Below are positions 20,252-30,653 of a DNA stretch of 64,000 nt, piece by piece. Under the pieces are notes generated by a model. That model did not search any database and was not told the DNA's origin. It worked only from the letters and a program-made list of their open reading frames with translations. The position numbers were made by a program, and so were the translations under genes. Source of the stretch: Cladosporium sp. IMV 00045 (taxonomy: Eukaryota; Ascomycota; Dothideomycetes; Cladosporiales; Cladosporiaceae); assembly GCA_001931905.2 (NCBI GenBank), contig MSJI02000733.1, positions 18,282-82,281 on the forward strand, in the 5' to 3' direction. The stretch's first letter is position 1. Every line of letters begins with the position of its first letter.

Positions 20252-21748
20252 ATGTCCTCAACCTGGTCATCACTCCGCCAAGCCATCAACAATGGCCGCA
20301 AACACCTCCTCACATCATCTAGCAGGACGTCAAAAATCCCCGTCCTGGACATGCTGGCGCACAACTGGAGTCTAGGGTTCACCTCCTTCGGCGGCCCAAC
20401 CGTCCACTTCCAAATCTTCCGCCGCCTCTTCGTGGACGAGTATAAATGGATCGACGAGAAAACTTACCAAGAGATGTTCGCGCTCTGCCAGGCTCTCAGT
20501 GGGCCTGGTAGTACGAAGATGATCTATCATATCAACGTCATGCATTACGGCTTTTGGATTGGTCTTCTTGCTCTGCTCGTTTGGTGTCTTCCCACGGCTG
20601 TCGCGGCTTTCGGTCTGGCGTTGGGAATTAGGAGTGTTGGCGAACAGCTGCCTTTGCCTGTGTATGCCCTTTTGAGTGGGCTTAACTCGGCTACGGTGGG
20701 GATTATCGCTCTTGCGGCGGTTCAGTTGAGTCGCAAGGCCATCACCGACACTTTGACGCGGATTTTGGTCTTCCTAGGCGCCACTGCTGGCATGCTCTAC
20801 AATGCTTTGTGGTATTTCCCTGTACTTATGGCTGCAGGTGCTCTCATTGCTATGGTGTGGGATTTGAAGCTGTTTCAAAGGGCATGGAGAGGGCTTCGGA
20901 AGAACAGGGAGCCACGAGATCTTCCTCGTGAGGAGGGTGCAGAGCCTGTACAGATCGATGCTATGTCAGAGCCACAGACAGAGATTGGTCAACGCAGGAC
21001 TCGCGACACAAACTCGACTTCCGCGACAGAGGAAGCAAGACTTGTGCCCTCCTTCCGCCCCCAACAAAAACTCCTCGACTCCTGGCGCCTCGGAGCTCTC
21101 ATCATCGCAGCCTTCCTCGCCTCCTTCATCATCGTCATGGTCTGCCGCGGCCTCTACAGCGGCGCCAACAGAGTCTTCGACCTCTTCGCAAACCTCTACC
21201 TGGCGGGCACGATCATCTTCGGCGGCGGGCCCGTCGTTATCCCCCTGCTTCGTGAATACATCGTAGCACCAGGCTGGGTGTCTCCCCGAGACTTCCTGCT
21301 CGGACTGGCGATCATGCAAGCCTTTCCCGGACCCAACTTCAATTTTGCAGTCTACCTCGGAACGCTCGCGGTTCGTGACACGGGAGTCCCAGCGCCGTGT
21401 GGCGCTTTGGTCGGGCTGATAGCCATTTTCACTCCGGGGATTTGGTTCTGCACGGGTTCCATGGGTCTTTGGGGAAAGATTCGTAAGATCCAAGCGATCA
21501 GGTCGGCGTTAAGGGGTGTTCATGCTGCGGCTGTTGGGTTGGTTTTCACCGCTGTTTATCGTTTGTTCGAGATTGGGTATTTGGATGAGAATGTGCAGAC
21601 GGGTGGCAGTCTTAGCAGAGATCCTTGGTGGATCGTCATTGTGGCTACGAGCTTTGTTGGGGGCATGTACTTCAAGCTTTCGCCGCCTCTGGCTACTGTC
21701 TTGGGAGCGGCGATGGGACTTATTTGGTATGCAGTGGTGCGGGCGTGA
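20252..21748 (+). CDS. two-domain CHR-family (chromate-type) transporter, copy A
   Basis: Single exon, 498 codons. It has two homologous halves, each opening with the CHR motif: FGGPTVHFQIFRRLFVDEYKW near residue 45, then FGGGPVVIPLLREYIVAPGW near residue 325. Each is followed by the conserved LSGPGS or FPGPNFN turn. Each half has about five membrane helices, joined by a charged loop (residues 215-270). CHR proteins export chromate or move related oxyanions across the plasma membrane; most fungal ones are untested. Its place between a pectinase and a sugar porter is unusual for a metal-resistance gene. An alternative is that it moves another anion. Confidence 0.9.
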   Translation: MSSTWSSLRQAINNGRKHLLTSSSRTSKIPVLDMLAHNWSLGFTSFGGPTVHFQIFRRLFVDEYKWIDEKTYQEMFALCQALSGPGSTKMIYHINVMHYGFWIGLLALLVWCLPTAVAAFGLALGIRSVGEQLPLPVYALLSGLNSATVGIIALAAVQLSRKAITDTLTRILVFLGATAGMLYNALWYFPVLMAAGALIAMVWDLKLFQRAWRGLRKNREPRDLPREEGAEPVQIDAMSEPQTEIGQRRTRDTNSTSATEEARLVPSFRPQQKLLDSWRLGALIIAAFLASFIIVMVCRGLYSGANRVFDLFANLYLAGTIIFGGGPVVIPLLREYIVAPGWVSPRDFLLGLAIMQAFPGPNFNFAVYLGTLAVRDTGVPAPCGALVGLIAIFTPGIWFCTGSMGLWGKIRKIQAIRSALRGVHAAAVGLVFTAVYRLFEIGYLDENVQTGGSLSRDPWWIVIVATSFVGGMYFKLSPPLATVLGAAMGLIWYAVVRA

Positions 21749-21876
21749 TAGGTGTCAGTTCGTCGAACACGAGTTTTCTGGTTGATTGGACGAATCCTCC
21801 TAGTCCGTTGGAAACATACTGCATCCACGTCGGACAGTCTATCATTGCAGACGTTACTGTAAATCTACTGGACCAT

Positions 21877-23589
21877 TCATGCCACCTCCACACGCGTAAC
21901 CTGCGCATCTTTCGGTTTATCGGCATCATCATCAAACTCGCCCTCTTCGGCCAGTTTCGAAGCATTGCCCGCTCCCGGTCGTTCAAAACCGAAGAGCTCA
22001 TCCATCTGGTCCATACGCACGCCCTTGGTCTCATGAATGAAGAACCAAGCATAGATTGAAGCGAGGATGAGCATGCTGGCAAAGAAGATGTACACTCCGA
22101 AACCCATACCTGTACCCAAGTCAGTAAGATCTCATGTGAGATATGCGATTATCTGACACTTACCGCTAAACATCGACGGCAGCGCCTTAGTAACGACAAA
22201 AGTCCAAAGCCAAACACTCATACCCGCCCACGGACCGGAGATGCTGCGCAGACTGCTGGGGAAGATTTCCGCAGAGATGATCCAAGGCAGACCGTTCGCA
22301 CCGAAAGACCAAGCTGCTCCGAAGACCATGATCGCGGCCGTCGCAGCTTTGCCTCCTGCGACGGTGCTCGCGCTCTGAACCTCACCGGCTTGCGGGTTTC
22401 CGACGGCAATGTAGCCAGCCAGATAGTATTGGCACGCAGCGCAAGTGAGAGAAGAGATGATCCATGGCATCTTGCGACCGAACGTATCGATGAAGAAGGT
22501 GAAGAAGATGATCGATCCTGCGGCTTTGATGATGCCGTATATGCCGGTCCACAGAGTAACGTCTGACAGGCCAATGGAAGTGAAAATCGTCGGGCTGTAG
22601 TAATTGATAGCCGCAGCGCCACTCCAACCTTGCCACATGAACATGATGAAGACGAGCAGGAAACGGTTTCGCATGCCTTTCATGCACGACTCGCGAAGGG
22701 CCGTTTTGACGAAAGCGCCGAACGAGGGAACGACGCCGCCTGTCAATGCTCGCTCGCCCTCAATTTGGTTCTGGATGTGGGCGACGTCTTGCTCGACATA
22801 GACGTGGTCTACTGGGAGGTTCCTGTAGTATCCAAGGACGTTGTATGCTTTCTCTTCATGGCCGTGCTTCAACAACCACGTTGGGGACTCTCGAAGGAAC
22901 GGAATGCCGAGAGCCAGGAGACCAGCCGGGATGAGCTGAACGGCCATCGGGATTCTCCAAGCGATTGAATTGGTGGGCTCGATGTTGTGCACGATGCCGT
23001 AGTTAATCCAGAAACCGATCACGGCACCGATCTGGTAGGATGACTCGAAGAAGCCAGTCAAACGACCACGGATGGCTGGAGGTGAAATCTCAGCGATGTA
23101 GATGGGGCACACTGCAGCGATGCCACCGACTCCAAGACCGGTCAAGAGACGGCCAGCGTACATCAGTCCGAGCTGATGCGTCGCGACAGTACACAGAATC
23201 GCACCGACGGTGAATATGGCATCCGAGATGATGACTGTCCATCTACGGCCAAGTTGCTCTAGAGATGCGAACATGAACAAGGCGCCGAAGAATCCACCAG
23301 CCGAGTCTGTAACGTCAGATCAGATCGTGTCTACTTATTAGCAAGAGATGTCAGACTTACAAATGCTAGTGAGATTGCTGTTGACCGAGTCTCGTTCCGA
23401 AGCCGACATTGAACTCAGACCAAAGTCCTCCTTGAATGATGGCTGCGTGATGGTTGTTCCGATGAAAGCACTATCGTAGCCATATGCCATGACGCCCATG
23501 GAAATGATGAGCGCAGATGCATACACCTTCCAGTTGTACACCTCTGGCGGTGTTGGCCGGTCTTCCGGCGCGCGAGCGAAGCCCGTCAT
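21877..23589 (-). CDS. MFS sugar porter, quinate/galacturonate-permease type, copy A
   Basis: Three exons on the minus strand: 23589-23361, 23306-22164 and 22109-21877, all with GTAAGT donors, giving 534 residues. The start EDRPTPPEVYNWKVYASALI and the GYDSAFIGTTI motif are those of QutD-like permeases. Twelve helices are predicted, with the SP-family signatures GRRWTVIISDA, RESPTWLLKHG and YYSPTIF, and a C-terminal HETKGVRMDQMDELFG. Such carriers take up quinate, galacturonate or hexoses by proton symport at the plasma membrane. The neighbouring GH28 and aldolase genes favour a uronic acid. Intron 2 (54 bp) contains a stop in this copy. Confidence 0.9.
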
Positions 23590-24278
23590 GATGGCCAACG
23601 AGAAAGTATTGCAAGTAGTGCAATTTCTGTGGAGAAAGTAAGGTGACAATGTCAGACAGGAAGCAAAGAGTCCTTGACCTGCAGATCAGCTACTCATACA
23701 TGTCTTCGGGTTCTGTTGGAACGATCAGCGTGATCGGCCCTCGCCGTCTGCCCACGTGCCATGAAGTACGGCGATCGTCCGAAGACGAGAATGACAAAAA
23801 TAAAGCAGAAACATATCGGTACTTCACGCAAGGTAAACCATCGTCTCACTTCGCTGCAAAGATATGCCGGCTTCGCCTCCACGTTAAGATTCAAGAAGCT
23901 CCACTTCTTGGAGCCAATTCCGGTTTCGCAGTCCACTGCTTCCCATGGGGAAAAACGATGTGGAGAATGCGATCAGGCAAAACTGCGGTCTTACACCCCC
24001 TGTCCTTTCTGCCCAGAGTTTCAAACGCCGACATGCATGCATCTGACGATGCAGCACGACTCAATCCATGCTTGAGAGTGCTTCCGAAAGGCGTGAGTCG
24101 GTTTGTGTTTGCGGCATCGGCGTGAGAGTGGGACGACGACGATATGAGCAATGTTGTGAGTGGAGTGCAAGACTTCCGACGAGATGATTGATCAAAAGCC
24201 TACCACATCTCGGTAAACGCAGAAGGTAACCTCCTTTCTTACTTTCCCATTCATATCCGAAGCACCTAAGATCCAGAA
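23590..24278. promoter_or_regulatory. shared divergent promoter of sugar porter and aldolase, copy A
   Basis: 689 bp between head-to-head genes, an arrangement that allows joint control. A CACGTG palindrome lies at about 23753-23758. Overlapping frames on both strands are open for 100 codons or more, but they differ in length from copy B and have no domain. Confidence 0.4.
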
Positions 24279-25303
24279 ATGTCATCAAACGAATCTAACG
24301 CACCCGCCCTGCAGGGCATTCACGTCCCCTCTTTGACCTTCTTCACATCATCACCCAGGCAAGAAATCGACTGGCCCACGCAGACCAAGCACTTGAACTT
24401 CCTGATCACCTCTGGAGTCCACGGCGTGGTCCTCGCAGGCACAAATGGCGAAGCCATCACGCTCAGCCGGAATGAGAAAGCCGAACTCGTTCGCGCAACC
24501 AGAAAAGCAGCACAAGACAATGGCAAGCCCAACCTTCCCATAAGCCTTGGAACGAGCGGCACGAGCACACGGGACGTCATCGACGACTGTGTCGTGGCCA
24601 AAGAAGCAGGCGCGGACTTTGCTCTTGTCCTCGTGCCCAGCTTTTTTCACTTCGCCATGACGAAGGACGCCGTGTGCGAGTTCTTCGAGGAAGTGGCAGA
24701 TGCAAGTCCCGTGCCCGTCGTCATCTACAACTTCCCTGGCGTGGCAGCCGGTTTGAATGTGGACTCGACCATGCTTGAGCGGTTAGCGAAGCACCGCAAC
24801 ATTGTAGGCGTGAAGGTAAGCGGAGCCACGAGACATTCATCCCTAGAATCACGATGCTGACAACGTGCTTCCAGCTCACATGCGGTGGCATTGCGAAGAT
24901 CACTCGCCTATCGGCGACCTATCCTGCATCCCTATTCTGCGCGCTCGCCGGACAGAGCGACTGGCTCATCCCAGCGCTCTCAGTCGGCGGTACCGGTTGC
25001 ATCACCGGAGTCGGCAACCTGTACCCTCGTGCGTGCGTAGAGATCTACGACCTGTACCTCGCCGGCAAATTGGACGCGGCGCAGAAGCTGCAATACACGC
25101 TCGCGGTGTCGGAGCTGGGCTTTGGAGATGGTGGCATCAATGGTACAAAATGGGTCGTAGGAGAGCTGTTGGGATACCCTGAGGACTCGAGAGATTGCCG
25201 TAGGCCTTATCCGAAGTTTGTTGACAAGGAGAAGCAGCAGTGGATTCTGAAGCAAGTGCGAGCTCTTGAGGCTGATGAGGCGAGGTTAGTGAAGCAAGGT
25301 TAA
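24279..25303 (+). CDS. DHDPS/N-acetylneuraminate-lyase family aldolase, probable 2-keto-3-deoxy-sugar-acid type, copy A
   Basis: Exons 24279-24815 and 24875-25303, intron 24816-24874 (GTAAGC..CAG), 321 residues. The class I aldolase hallmarks are present: AGTNGEAITLSRNEK for the carboxylate-binding TNGE turn, VVIYNFPG with the catalytic Tyr, and NIVGVK whose Lys would form the Schiff base; the intron falls right after it. A late GGTGCITGVGNLYP follows. Fungal members include 2-keto-3-deoxy-L-galactonate aldolase (GaaC/LGA1), the third step of D-galacturonate breakdown to pyruvate and L-glyceraldehyde. The linked pectinase and porter support this, but related 4-hydroxy-2-oxoglutarate-type aldolases cannot be ruled out. 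Confidence 0.88.
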
Positions 25304-25532
25304 GCTGAGTACAAGTTCAATGAAATTGGCATTTCAAACTAGTTCCCGGTGACAGTGGCAAAGTTCACGTGGAAAACAATGGAACATAAACCATTCATTT
25401 GAAATGACGAGCTGTGGAAGCTTTGCCGGTTCTCATGCAACACACTTGAAATTGCGAGAGACAGATCACCGGACAGGCGGCTGACAAACATTTCGAAAAC
25501 ATCTCAACTCGTTCGACACGTGGCAGATCACC

Positions 25533-26182
25533 ATGGCGTCTACCGATGAAGCTCAAGGGGACGTAGACAACGACATCGATGTGACTTTACCATCGCCTTA
25601 CGAGACCTGCGAGGCCATAATCAGATGCGACCCGGGTCTCCGTTTTCCTGAGGACGATGATTGCGTTGACTGGGAGCGCGGAGACATTGTCTGCTGTAAG
25701 TTTTTTGATACATCCGACTTTGTTACAATGCGATATTGACTTTTGCACTTAGCCTTGCAGACAGGACTCGAGTCGTCAACCTACCTACGCAGTGCGTTTG
25801 AACAAACCATAATAACCGAGCCCGACGATCCAATCGTGTTTATCGTGCCATATGTGCGTCTCTGGTCGCCAACCTAATTAAATTTCTCATCAAAGCCAAC
25901 GCTAACTATCCTTAGGGCCGTCGGACTTGCGAAACCATCTTCAAGCTCGTCGAGCATGACTCTGCTGACATGGCGGAGCTGCTCGCATCGCTTGGGGTTG
26001 GGTTCCTGTCCGAAATCCTTGAAGCTATCGACTTTCTCGGAATGCCTGCTCTAGAGAAAACAATTGCCTGCGCCATCCAGAACCTCACACTTGGCAGGAA
26101 CATCAAACAGCTCCGCAGATATTTGGAGGGTAAGGTGAGGATGATGAGGATAACGCGACTACGACGAGGACGATGTGAATGA
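25533..26182 (+). CDS. SKP1/BTB-fold-like protein, copy A, C-terminus altered
   Basis: Exons 25533-25695, 25753-25853 and 25916-26182 with introns GTAAGT..TAG and GTGCGT..TAG; phases join in frame. The product of about 176 residues has a strand-rich N-terminal half (IIRCDPGLRFPEDDDCVDW) and a helical half (ETIFKLVEHDSADMAELLAS, then LEAIDFLGMPALEKTIACAI) in the order of SKP1/elongin-type BTB folds. In copy B the gene ends in a long acidic tail. In copy A the tail is read in another frame as a basic end (RMMRITRLRRGRCE), at a 53-bp tandem duplication. Function is unknown; an SKP1-like adaptor near an F-box-like gene is notable. Confidence 0.6.
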
Positions 26183-26255
26183 CGGGGACGAGGACGATAA
26201 GAATAACGCGACTACGACGAGGACGATGTGAATGACGAGAGCGAGGACGATGAGG
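26150..26255 (+). repeat. 53-bp tandem duplication in copy A
   Basis: Two adjacent units start ATAACGCGACTACGACGAGG at 26150 and 26203. The first 35 bases are identical and the rest is similar. The period is 53, not a multiple of three. The unit is absent from copy B. It overlaps the stop and former acidic tail of the SKP1-like gene. Confidence 0.85.
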
Positions 26256-26549
26256 AGGGCGAGGACGGAGAAGATAATTAGGTAGGCTAAGTGTTTGACT
26301 CGATGGGAGAGTTTGCATAGTCAGCAATGAAAACTGCACTGCATCAGTCCCGGCTCTGTTTACATGACCATGGTTCTCCAATCAAAGGACAAATCTTAAC
26401 GAAGCAATACTCCAAGGCCACTCGAGCTTTTGGTCCTCTTGATCTTCCACGTACCTAAATGTCGACCATCCTATTATGACTCGACACCTCTTCCCGAGAC
26501 ATGTGTGAGTGATCGAGATATTGATTCGGAGGCCGCCCAATTGAGCACA
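26183..26549. other. spacer after SKP1-like gene, copy A
   Basis: Holds the rest of the tandem duplication and the former acidic-tail sequence, then non-coding DNA between convergent genes. Confidence 0.5.
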
Positions 26550-27388
26550 TCATTCATCCTCCAAAGTATAATCCTCTATGCCTCCAATGAACCGCAGCTC
26601 TGCCCACAGTATCTCATTCCACGTGCAGTCTTTGACCATGCCATCATCTCTCGGCGCCTGCAATATGTCCCGCACATGCTGCACGCATATGCCATCAGCG
26701 TTTGAGAGCCCAAATGTGTCTGCGTAACCTATGTCTTTGCAGCGCACAAGTGTAGCACTTTTGAGGGGAGGCCAGCAGATTTGGATATCCCTGGCAATGT
26801 CTGTATATCTGTCCGACATAATTTCTTTGTGATCGAGGTTAAGCACAACCTCTGCGGCGAAGCTTAAATCGAGTAAAGTGTATTCCTTTCCTTCGATTTG
26901 CATGGCGGATTCCACGAAAAGCTTGTTAAATGTTGTTCCATTCAGCGCCTCCCGCCTGTTGGAGCAGGTCACGACTTCATCCCTGGACAGAAGCTCGCTT
27001 CGGAGGCTGACAGATGTATCCTCTCCGAGCGTGACGAGGTATCGATCGGTATATCGCTCCATTTCCAGCTTAGACGGAGTGAGGAAGAGGCGTTTCTTGA
27101 TTTTGGGGACGCTGGCCATGTGCTGTCGCACTTCGGGGTAATCTGTGTACATTTCGAGAAGCAACTCATCGGGGAGCATGTCTGGGTGCGTCTCAACGAG
27201 ATTGACGAGATAGACTAGGCAGCGTGCCCCTGAGGATGCTCGTTAGCGACTGTCAAATTGAGTGGGTCATACATGATAGGTCTGGTCTGCTTACATTGCT
27301 TTCTGCCTTGACTCTGGCTCGCAGGGGATTGAGTTGAAGTCGATGCGTTGTCGTTGCCCGTGCAGGCAGTGTCATCCGTGGCAGACAT
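26550..27388 (-). CDS. F-box-like hypothetical protein, copy A, two exons
   Basis: Exons 27388-27295 and 27229-26550, intron GTAAGC..CAG, 257 residues. After a Ser/Thr/Gln-rich start the second exon begins ARCLVYLVNLVETHPDMLPD. It continues with the pattern of a large dothideomycete F-box-like family, in which a row of charged helices ends in KKRLFLTP. The C-terminal half has ICWPPLKSATLVRC. No classical F-box LPxE motif is clear. I would call it hypothetical. It is intact here but interrupted in copy B. Confidence 0.6.
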
Positions 27389-27910
27389 TGTCCCAAGATG
27401 TAGAGGTGTTTGGAAGGATATTGAGAGGTATATGGGCTATTGTCGTGGTCGCAGGATGTTTGGATCGTGTTTGGTGTAAAGTTCGCTCAGTAGTTGTTGT
27501 CAGTGAACGAAGCGCTGTGAGTTGAAGCTTTCGCCATGTACGTAAGTAAAAGGCACATCAGTATTCACATGGTTCACTCAGGCACCAAAAGCCCAATTCA
27601 CTGGCGGCGACTAATTAAGTGCATACATTCACAGCAGCCCATATTACCATATGATCAACCCATCCTACCTGAAATCAATGCTATAGGCACTTACTAATCG
27701 ATTTAGGTGCGGGTCACTCAGTCTAGCTCCCTAACCTTAAAGCTAATCTAGGAAGCCTTGAGCGTAATACCATTAAACATTACCTTTGCTTTACTCATGT
27801 TGGCACGTGCAAGCTTACTCAACACATAAATGACCTTCTTCCACAAGCCAGACCTGAGATTTCCTTCTATCGACATGCCAAACCACTGACAGTCAATCCG
27901 CACCCCGGTC
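27389..27910. other. intergenic, copy A
   Basis: AT-rich divergent spacer, closely matched at 44732-45253. No gene or element recognised. Confidence 0.5.
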
Positions 27911-28909
27911 ATGGACTCTTCAATTCCTCATCGAACCACGAGAAGCAAGGCCTCTGATCGCACGATGCCTGCAACAATATCACCGACCAAGAGCGACGCC
28001 TCGGGGCAAATGCAGCAGCTCGCTCCAGTCGCTTCACTCAACAGCACCACTCCGCACTGGGAGGATCCGATACTGCCAGCCCTTCAGTACAAATGGCTTG
28101 GGCCTTCGTCGAAGTCTCCTGGCCAAACCACAGCAGAGCCATCCTTGCCCATCAGACAGCCGCAACACGAAAACGCCGGCGAACGGTTGCTCCGAGCTGT
28201 GCAAGGAAGCGACCATAGCATGCCGACGACCTCGCTCACCCTGGCTCCAGAAACGGCCCAGCCGCAGCTTGAGGCCTATCCTTCTCACGGAGGCAAAGAG
28301 TGGTCATGCTCTGCTGACGCTCAAGACCATGTCACCTCCGCGAAGGAACGTTCAGCTCGCGCCACAAAGGCGCAGCCCGCCCACAAGACCAGCTTCAGAG
28401 TAACCCGCTCAACCACAGCCAAGTCCCTCGAAACCGTCGGTTCAGACAACGACGTGCAAGTGAGCGGCGTCACCACGAGTCCGCCGCCACTCGCCCCTCC
28501 GCGCCAACCTGGTCAGAAACTCCGCGCAGTAACTCTCAGATCTCAAGTCCCGCCAAAGCCCGACCAGCCCGCCGGACGCAAGACCAGAGGTCTGAAGAAG
28601 AAGAAGGCCAAACCCAAACCCGCACGCCGAGCGAGAAAAAGTGTCCCAGCCAAAGACTCTAGGTGGATTTACTCGGACCCAAACCTAGACCTTCCCGAGC
28701 CGCCAAAGAAGCCAGTTTCCGAGAAGATCCAGCGTCTTTTCTGTCGGCGCGTCAAGAGCAAAAAGGCTGAGAAGCGCCGAATGCGGCTGGAGGCCGTCAT
28801 CAACTCGTCCTCACTGCGAGATGAGGCCGCAACCTGTTTGGCCCGGCTGAGCCTGGGCGAGACCGGTGACGCCACTGTTCAGGCTGCTGGAAATCGCTTG
28901 AACCTTTGA
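27911..28909 (+). CDS. basic disordered hypothetical protein, copy A
   Basis: Single exon, 332 codons. Ser/Pro/Thr-rich N-terminal 200 residues are followed by a strongly basic stretch (RGLKKKKAKPKPARRARKS), then a more ordered segment RWIYSDPNLDLPEPPKKPVS and a helical Arg/Lys-rich end (KSKKAEKRRMRLEAVINSSS). The basic runs suggest a nuclear protein. No family is recognised. The C-terminal 29 residues after DEAA differ from copy B, where a base is missing. Confidence 0.6.
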   Translation: MDSSIPHRTTRSKASDRTMPATISPTKSDASGQMQQLAPVASLNSTTPHWEDPILPALQYKWLGPSSKSPGQTTAEPSLPIRQPQHENAGERLLRAVQGSDHSMPTTSLTLAPETAQPQLEAYPSHGGKEWSCSADAQDHVTSAKERSARATKAQPAHKTSFRVTRSTTAKSLETVGSDNDVQVSGVTTSPPPLAPPRQPGQKLRAVTLRSQVPPKPDQPAGRKTRGLKKKKAKPKPARRARKSVPAKDSRWIYSDPNLDLPEPPKKPVSEKIQRLFCRRVKSKKAEKRRMRLEAVINSSSLRDEAATCLARLSLGETGDATVQAAGNRLNL

Positions 28910-29576
28910 TAAGTCTTAAGCTAGCGAACAGCACGGAGGAAACTACGAGACAGGTCAGTTTTGTCCTTGATATTGAATCGGATGTGTGCCTAGGATCGCA
29001 GCTGACGTGTGAAAAGAGATCTTCCCGGCTTGTACGTGCTTTGTCACTGGTTGGAAATGTTGGTGCGGATGGAATGAGAAGTCCAGAGAGAAAACGAAGC
29101 AGTGTGAACTTGTAGGGCAGCGGAGATTGATTATTCTTTGAAATCAATGATTAAGATATGCGTGATGTCGTCGACGCTGGTGATTTTGTCAAGGGTTGTT
29201 AGCCCTCCAAATGCTAGCCATTGCTGTTGACTGCGCCCCGTTCCGATGACGGTATCGAGTTCAAACCAGAAGAATGACAGTTCCGACGCAAGGTAGACTC
29301 AAGCAGAAGCTCTTCGTACCCCTTGCGAGATAGATCCAGTATGCCGGTCGTCCGAAAGGCTTAAGCAATACTATGCCAGTAGCTGTATGCCAGCGTGTAG
29401 ATCAGAGAAGGCCATCAATCCATCTAAATCTCCGCATATGATTCCAAAGCCGGATCCAAAGCCACGTCCAAACCGGCATGGCAACGCTTGTCTGTAGATT
29501 TGAACGGTCCGCTCATCTCAAGGCTGTCGTGAAAAGGCCTCTCGCAAAACAATCCAAGTCACGGCTCCAACTCCTT
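28910..29576. other. intergenic, copy A
   Basis: About 670 bp without supported gene, between convergent 3' ends. Matched by 46208-46949 with indels. Confidence 0.5.
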
Positions 29577-30077
29577 TCAACCCTCCTTCCGCCTAATCCA
29601 AACCTCCTCCTCCCCATCCTCCCCACTCCCCCTCGTCTCCACCTCCCAAACCCCCAACTTATACGACCCCCTATCACACAACCCCGTATTAACATCAAAC
29701 GCCCACCCATGCCCCGGACACGTAATGCCCGCGCTGAAAATGATCCCAAAATCCTCGATATCGTACAAACTGCCGCGCGAAAGCGGGTGCGTGCGGTGCG
29801 GGCAGCTGTGGTCGATGGCGTGCAGTTTGTTGCGGTAGCGGAAGACCAGGACTTGGGGCTCGAGGCCGATGGTTTCTTGCGCTTCGGCGGGGGTGAGGGG
29901 GTGGGCTGCCGGGGTACTTTCGTCGGTGGAGGAGGAGGGGGAAGGCAGTTGGAGGATTTGGCAGGGTGGAGGGCCGGAGGTGGGGGTGGTGATTTTGGTT
30001 TTGCGTGCGTCGCTGGGTGGGATGTCGGGGAAGGAGGAGGCGGGGCCGGCGAGGATCCAGGGGTTGGAGGAGGACAT
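29577..30077 (-). CDS. Rieske [2Fe-2S] domain protein, copy A
   Basis: Single exon, 166 codons. The centre carries the two cluster-binding motifs SCPHRTHPLSRG (C-x-H) and ITCPGHGWAFDVNTG (C-x2-H) about 20 residues apart, preceded by VLVFRYRNKLHAIDHS. This is a stand-alone Rieske ferredoxin-like fold, usually an electron carrier for an oxygenase or a redox sensor. No oxygenase domain or membrane anchor is present. The N-terminal 70 residues are Pro/Ser-rich. The partner is unknown. Confidence 0.85.
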   Translation of the reverse strand: MSSSNPWILAGPASSFPDIPPSDARKTKITTPTSGPPPCQILQLPSPSSSTDESTPAAHPLTPAEAQETIGLEPQVLVFRYRNKLHAIDHSCPHRTHPLSRGSLYDIEDFGIIFSAGITCPGHGWAFDVNTGLCDRGSYKLGVWEVETRGSGEDGEEEVWIRRKEG

Positions 30078-30653
30078 TATGGGGGGATGTCAGTGGTTTG
30101 AGTGAGGGATGCTGTTTGGCTCGTGGTTAGTATTCCTTGTAGTTGGGTGCTTTGTGGACGTCTGAAGAACAGCCTACTATGCACGATCCCTAGAGCCGAC
30201 CAGGCACTTTATACACACTTGGAATATCGAGCCGCAGACAGACGTCGTCTAGACTTTCTATTCAACATCCCAAGAGGTAAGTTGTGTGCTGGTGTGTTGA
30301 TTTCTAGGGAATCGCACGTTGGGTCGGTGGCTGTTGAGCGCTTGAAACAGCAAAAGTCGCCGAGAGATCTGATTAGCCGTAAATCTATAGACGATGGAAG
30401 CACGACACGAAAGCATGATCCACAACCTCAATCCTTCGAGACTGAGCTGGGTATAGTCTCAGTTGAGTCACATCCCATGCGATATTAGATAGAGTATATT
30501 TAGTAAGTAAAGACGGTCATTCTCGTCTCTTCAAACAAAAACCACAGCGCATCTTCAACCTCATCTCGTCATCTTGAACAACAAGATCAACCCAATATCT
30601 CCCGTCTGAACAATACCTAAGCACATTCACAACCCACCTCTCCAACCGCCACA
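30078..30653. other. divergent promoter region, copy A
   Basis: Between the head-to-head Rieske and DUF1993 genes. C/A-rich leader before the DUF1993 start. No gene. Confidence 0.45.

Noticed and set aside
23643..24125. Long plus-strand frame inside the divergent promoter of porter and aldolase
   Set aside because: The counterpart in copy B is much shorter, two other frames are similarly open, and no family is recognised.
27476..27515. Imperfect hairpin TTCGCTCAG...CAGTGAACGAA as a regulatory or mobile element end
   Set aside because: Short, imperfect and without partner; conserved only between the two copies.
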